A stretch of 64,000 bases of DNA from Olavius sp. associated proteobacterium Delta 1. Lineage in GTDB: Bacteria > Desulfobacterota > Desulfobacteria > Desulfobacterales > JAFDCJ01. A program made the translations under genes and the position numbers. The DNA lies in the NCBI GenBank assembly GCA_902749685.1, contig CACVKW010000119.1, forward strand, positions 1 through 64,000, written 5' to 3'. This document shows positions 62,332 through 64,000 of the stretch, piece by piece; positions within the stretch are counted from its first letter, which is position 1; each line of letters begins with the position of its first letter. A model generated the notes under the pieces. It saw only the letters and a list, made by a program, of their open reading frames with translations, did no database searches and was not told where the DNA came from.

Positions 62332-63462
62332 ATGCCACACATTACTTTTGTATTACCCCACTGGCTTTACTGGGGCGGATTAATATTCGTTCCCCTGATG
62401 GCCATGTACATCGTCCGCAAGCAGAGAGGAAAGCAAGTAGACGGCATTTTATCAAAACCCATCGCATATATGCTGTGGCTCTGCGGAGGCTTTGCCGGCC
62501 TCCACCGCCTCTATGTCAAAAATATGTGGGGCCTGGTCTATATTCCCATATTTATCGCGCTTTTGCTGTTTAACGTCCAGGTCCGCAAGGCGGTGGATGT
62601 TACCTCCGGTGCTAAAAATGAAGTCAACATCGCCGAATTCGACATTGAACGCGCCCAGAAGGCGATTGACAAAGGCCGCGACAATGCCCAGCAGAAGATG
62701 GACAAGGCCAAACAGGCCCTGGTAACCGCCCAGCAGAATCTGGTAGAAAAAGAAGCCAACCATGCGAAATGGTTCCGGTTCACGAGTATCGCGGCCGTAG
62801 TCATTGCGGTTTTTTTGCTGATCGATGCCTTTTTGCTGCCTGGCATGGTTAGAAAATGCGCCGCCCGTGAGGCCCCCGACGAAGCCGCGCTTGCTGAAGC
62901 CGCCGCCAAAAAAGCAGAGTTTGAAAGGCTTGGGAAGGCCGAAGCGACCATTGAGGTAGAAATCAAGAATCCGTTCTTTCTCTGGGTCGACAAGATCAAT
63001 GGGTATGTCGGAGAGTACGTCAGTTTCTGGTCGATCATCGCCGTATTTGTTTATTACTATGAAGTGCTGGGCCGGTATCTTTTCAATTCGCCGACCAACT
63101 GGGCCCACGAAAGCATGTTTCTGATGTTCGGCATGCAGTATGTGATGGCTGCCGGATTTACCCATCGCGAGCACGCCCATGTCCATGTGGACGTTTTATA
63201 TCAATACTTCCCGTTCCGCGCAAAAGCCGCAATAAACGTGTTTACGTCGATTTTCTTTTTTATTTTCTGTATTGTATTATTCTGGACCGGCTGGGTGTTT
63301 GCGGCGGATTCAGTTGGCGTGTGGGAGGTGTCCTTTACCGAGTGGGCCATTCAGTACTGGCCGGTAAAGTTAACATTGTCGGCGGGTGCGCTCCTGCTGA
63401 TGTTGGATGGGATAACCAAATTGATCAAGGATCTGATCGTCCTGTTTGGAAAGAGGGTATAA
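62332..63462 (+). CDS. TRAP small permease (DctQ) fused to an N-terminal TM2-like domain and coiled coil
   Basis: 376 residues, about twice the usual 160-200. Residues about 40-82 (IAYMLWLCGGFAGLHRLYVK, GLVYIPIFIALLLF) resemble the TM2 domain, a pair of helices with the G..G.HR.Y motif. Residues about 95-142 form a charged coiled coil (EFDIERAQKAIDKGRDNAQQ). A further helix follows (FTSIAAVVIAVFLLIDAFLL). The DctQ part starts near 225 with four helices, including LGRYLFNSPTNWAHESMFLM, and HREHAHVHVDVLY. DctQ connects substrate delivery to DctM. Its stop is 3 bp before the DctM start. Confidence 0.88.
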   Translation: MPHITFVLPHWLYWGGLIFVPLMAMYIVRKQRGKQVDGILSKPIAYMLWLCGGFAGLHRLYVKNMWGLVYIPIFIALLLFNVQVRKAVDVTSGAKNEVNIAEFDIERAQKAIDKGRDNAQQKMDKAKQALVTAQQNLVEKEANHAKWFRFTSIAAVVIAVFLLIDAFLLPGMVRKCAAREAPDEAALAEAAAKKAEFERLGKAEATIEVEIKNPFFLWVDKINGYVGEYVSFWSIIAVFVYYYEVLGRYLFNSPTNWAHESMFLMFGMQYVMAAGFTHREHAHVHVDVLYQYFPFRAKAAINVFTSIFFFIFCIVLFWTGWVFAADSVGVWEVSFTEWAIQYWPVKLTLSAGALLLMLDGITKLIKDLIVLFGKRV

Positions 63463-63465
63463 ACT

Positions 63466-64000
63466 ATGGGTTTGGAAATAGGTATTGGCTGGCTTACGTT
63501 TTGGATGTTTAGTACATTGATATTCCTGCTCCTGCTGGGTCTGCCGCTGGCGTTTGTCACCGGTGGGTTGGGAGTTGTGTTTCTGTTTTTATTCGGCGAT
63601 GTCCAAATGCTTCATATTCTGCCGTCGCGCATCTTTCCTTTTATGACCGATTATCAGCTATCGGCCATACCTCTGTTTATTTTCATGGCTTCCGTACTGG
63701 CTGCGGCCGGGTTGATCGAAGAGCTGTTTGATGTGGTCTACCAGATTCTGGGTGGTTTGAAGGGCGGTTTGGCCACCGCCACAATTATCGCCTCAACCAT
63801 TCTGGCCGCCATGGTGGGCGTGATCGGCGCCGCGGAAGTGACCATGGGCATCATCGCCCTGCCGGCCATGCTCAAGCGAAAATACAATCCTGAGCTCGCC
63901 TGTGGCTCCATCCTGGCTGGCGGGACGCTCGGCATCCTGATTCCGCCGTCCATTCTGGCGATTATTTTTGCGGTGGTGGCCCAGCAATCGGTGGGTGAGT
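63466..64000 (+). CDS. TRAP large permease (DctM), N-terminal part; runs off the right edge
   Basis: The first 178 residues of a DctM protein starting at the ATG 3 bp after the DctQ stop, with AGAGGG upstream. Helices FSTLIFLLLLGLPLAFVTGG and LSAIPLFIFMASVLAAAGLI, then the conserved GGLKGGLATATIIASTILAA and ILAGGTLGILIPPSILAII, the substrate-pathway loops of the IT superfamily. It uses the Na+ gradient to import the acid delivered by the binding protein. The frame is open at position 64000, so the gene continues outside the window. Confidence 0.93.
   Translation, partial: MGLEIGIGWLTFWMFSTLIFLLLLGLPLAFVTGGLGVVFLFLFGDVQMLHILPSRIFPFMTDYQLSAIPLFIFMASVLAAAGLIEELFDVVYQILGGLKGGLATATIIASTILAAMVGVIGAAEVTMGIIALPAMLKRKYNPELACGSILAGGTLGILIPPSILAIIFAVVAQQSVGE

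Overview
The window looks like a chromosomal segment of a Gram-negative anaerobe, most plausibly a sulfate-reducer-like deltaproteobacterium (Desulfobacterota). The support is a cytoplasmic molybdopterin oxidoreductase, a heterodisulfide-reductase-style (CCG) glycolate oxidase, CoA-ligase and citrate-lyase-like enzymes, a Tat-exported TRAP binding protein, lipoproteins, and gene-poor spacers full of short inverted and dispersed repeats. This is inference from gene style; no rRNA or other marker gene is present. I saw no tRNA, rRNA or CRISPR array.

Left part (1-14.9 kb) is accessory DNA with many broken ends. It holds a 5'-truncated N6-adenine methyltransferase of type IIG style, an AlbA_2/HATPase regulator followed by a 52-bp quadruple-site palindrome, a DprA-like protein, a three-gene operon of unknown function (DUF6880-like plus YkgJ-like), a B12-type radical SAM protein, a SWIM-SNF2 helicase with a second copy of its C-terminal tail 2.3 kb away, a SEC-C/coiled-coil protein ending in a possible RelE-like domain, an enoyl-CoA hydratase tail, and a J-domain protein.

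The middle (15-44.3 kb) is a mosaic of mostly single genes: an OmpA-type lipoprotein, an amidohydrolase, a single-subunit molybdopterin oxidoreductase, a HAMP-PP2C phosphatase, a double-HTH protein, two MFS transporters, a TPR protein, an aminotransferase with a structured leader, two MDR reductases, an alpha/beta hydrolase, a CinA with a degenerate deamidase domain, a REP-type (RAYT) transposase, an AbiEi/AbiEii toxin-antitoxin pair, and a small operon of DapA-like lyase, M20 peptidase (interrupted by an in-frame TAA) and hydroxyacid dehydrogenase. At 44.7-47.9 kb lies an AT-richer three-gene cassette (methyltransferase, M28 peptidase, CapK-type ligase).

The right part (48.2-64 kb) is the most coherent unit. 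Reading leftward it encodes a CoA-ligase beta subunit, a ferredoxin-like protein, the CoA-ligase alpha subunit, a malyl-CoA-lyase-like enzyme, a formyltetrahydrofolate-hydrolase-like enzyme, a thiamine-binding-type protein, a stand-alone biotinyl protein, a methyltransferase, a GlcD-GlcE fusion and GlcF. A GntR/FCD regulator is divergent from it, and a TRAP transporter for a small organic acid follows. Together they suggest uptake of glycolate or a related acid, oxidation to glyoxylate, condensation with acetyl-CoA to malyl-CoA, and release of malate with ATP formation by the CoA ligase. This pathway is an inference from gene content.

Spacers carry at least two dispersed short-repeat families: 95-106-bp elements with GGCGGATTAATTA-type inverted ends (four copies, two of them clear) and a 55-bp repeat (two copies). 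There is also a 230-bp inverted-repeat element carrying a fragment of a four-helix-bundle gene.
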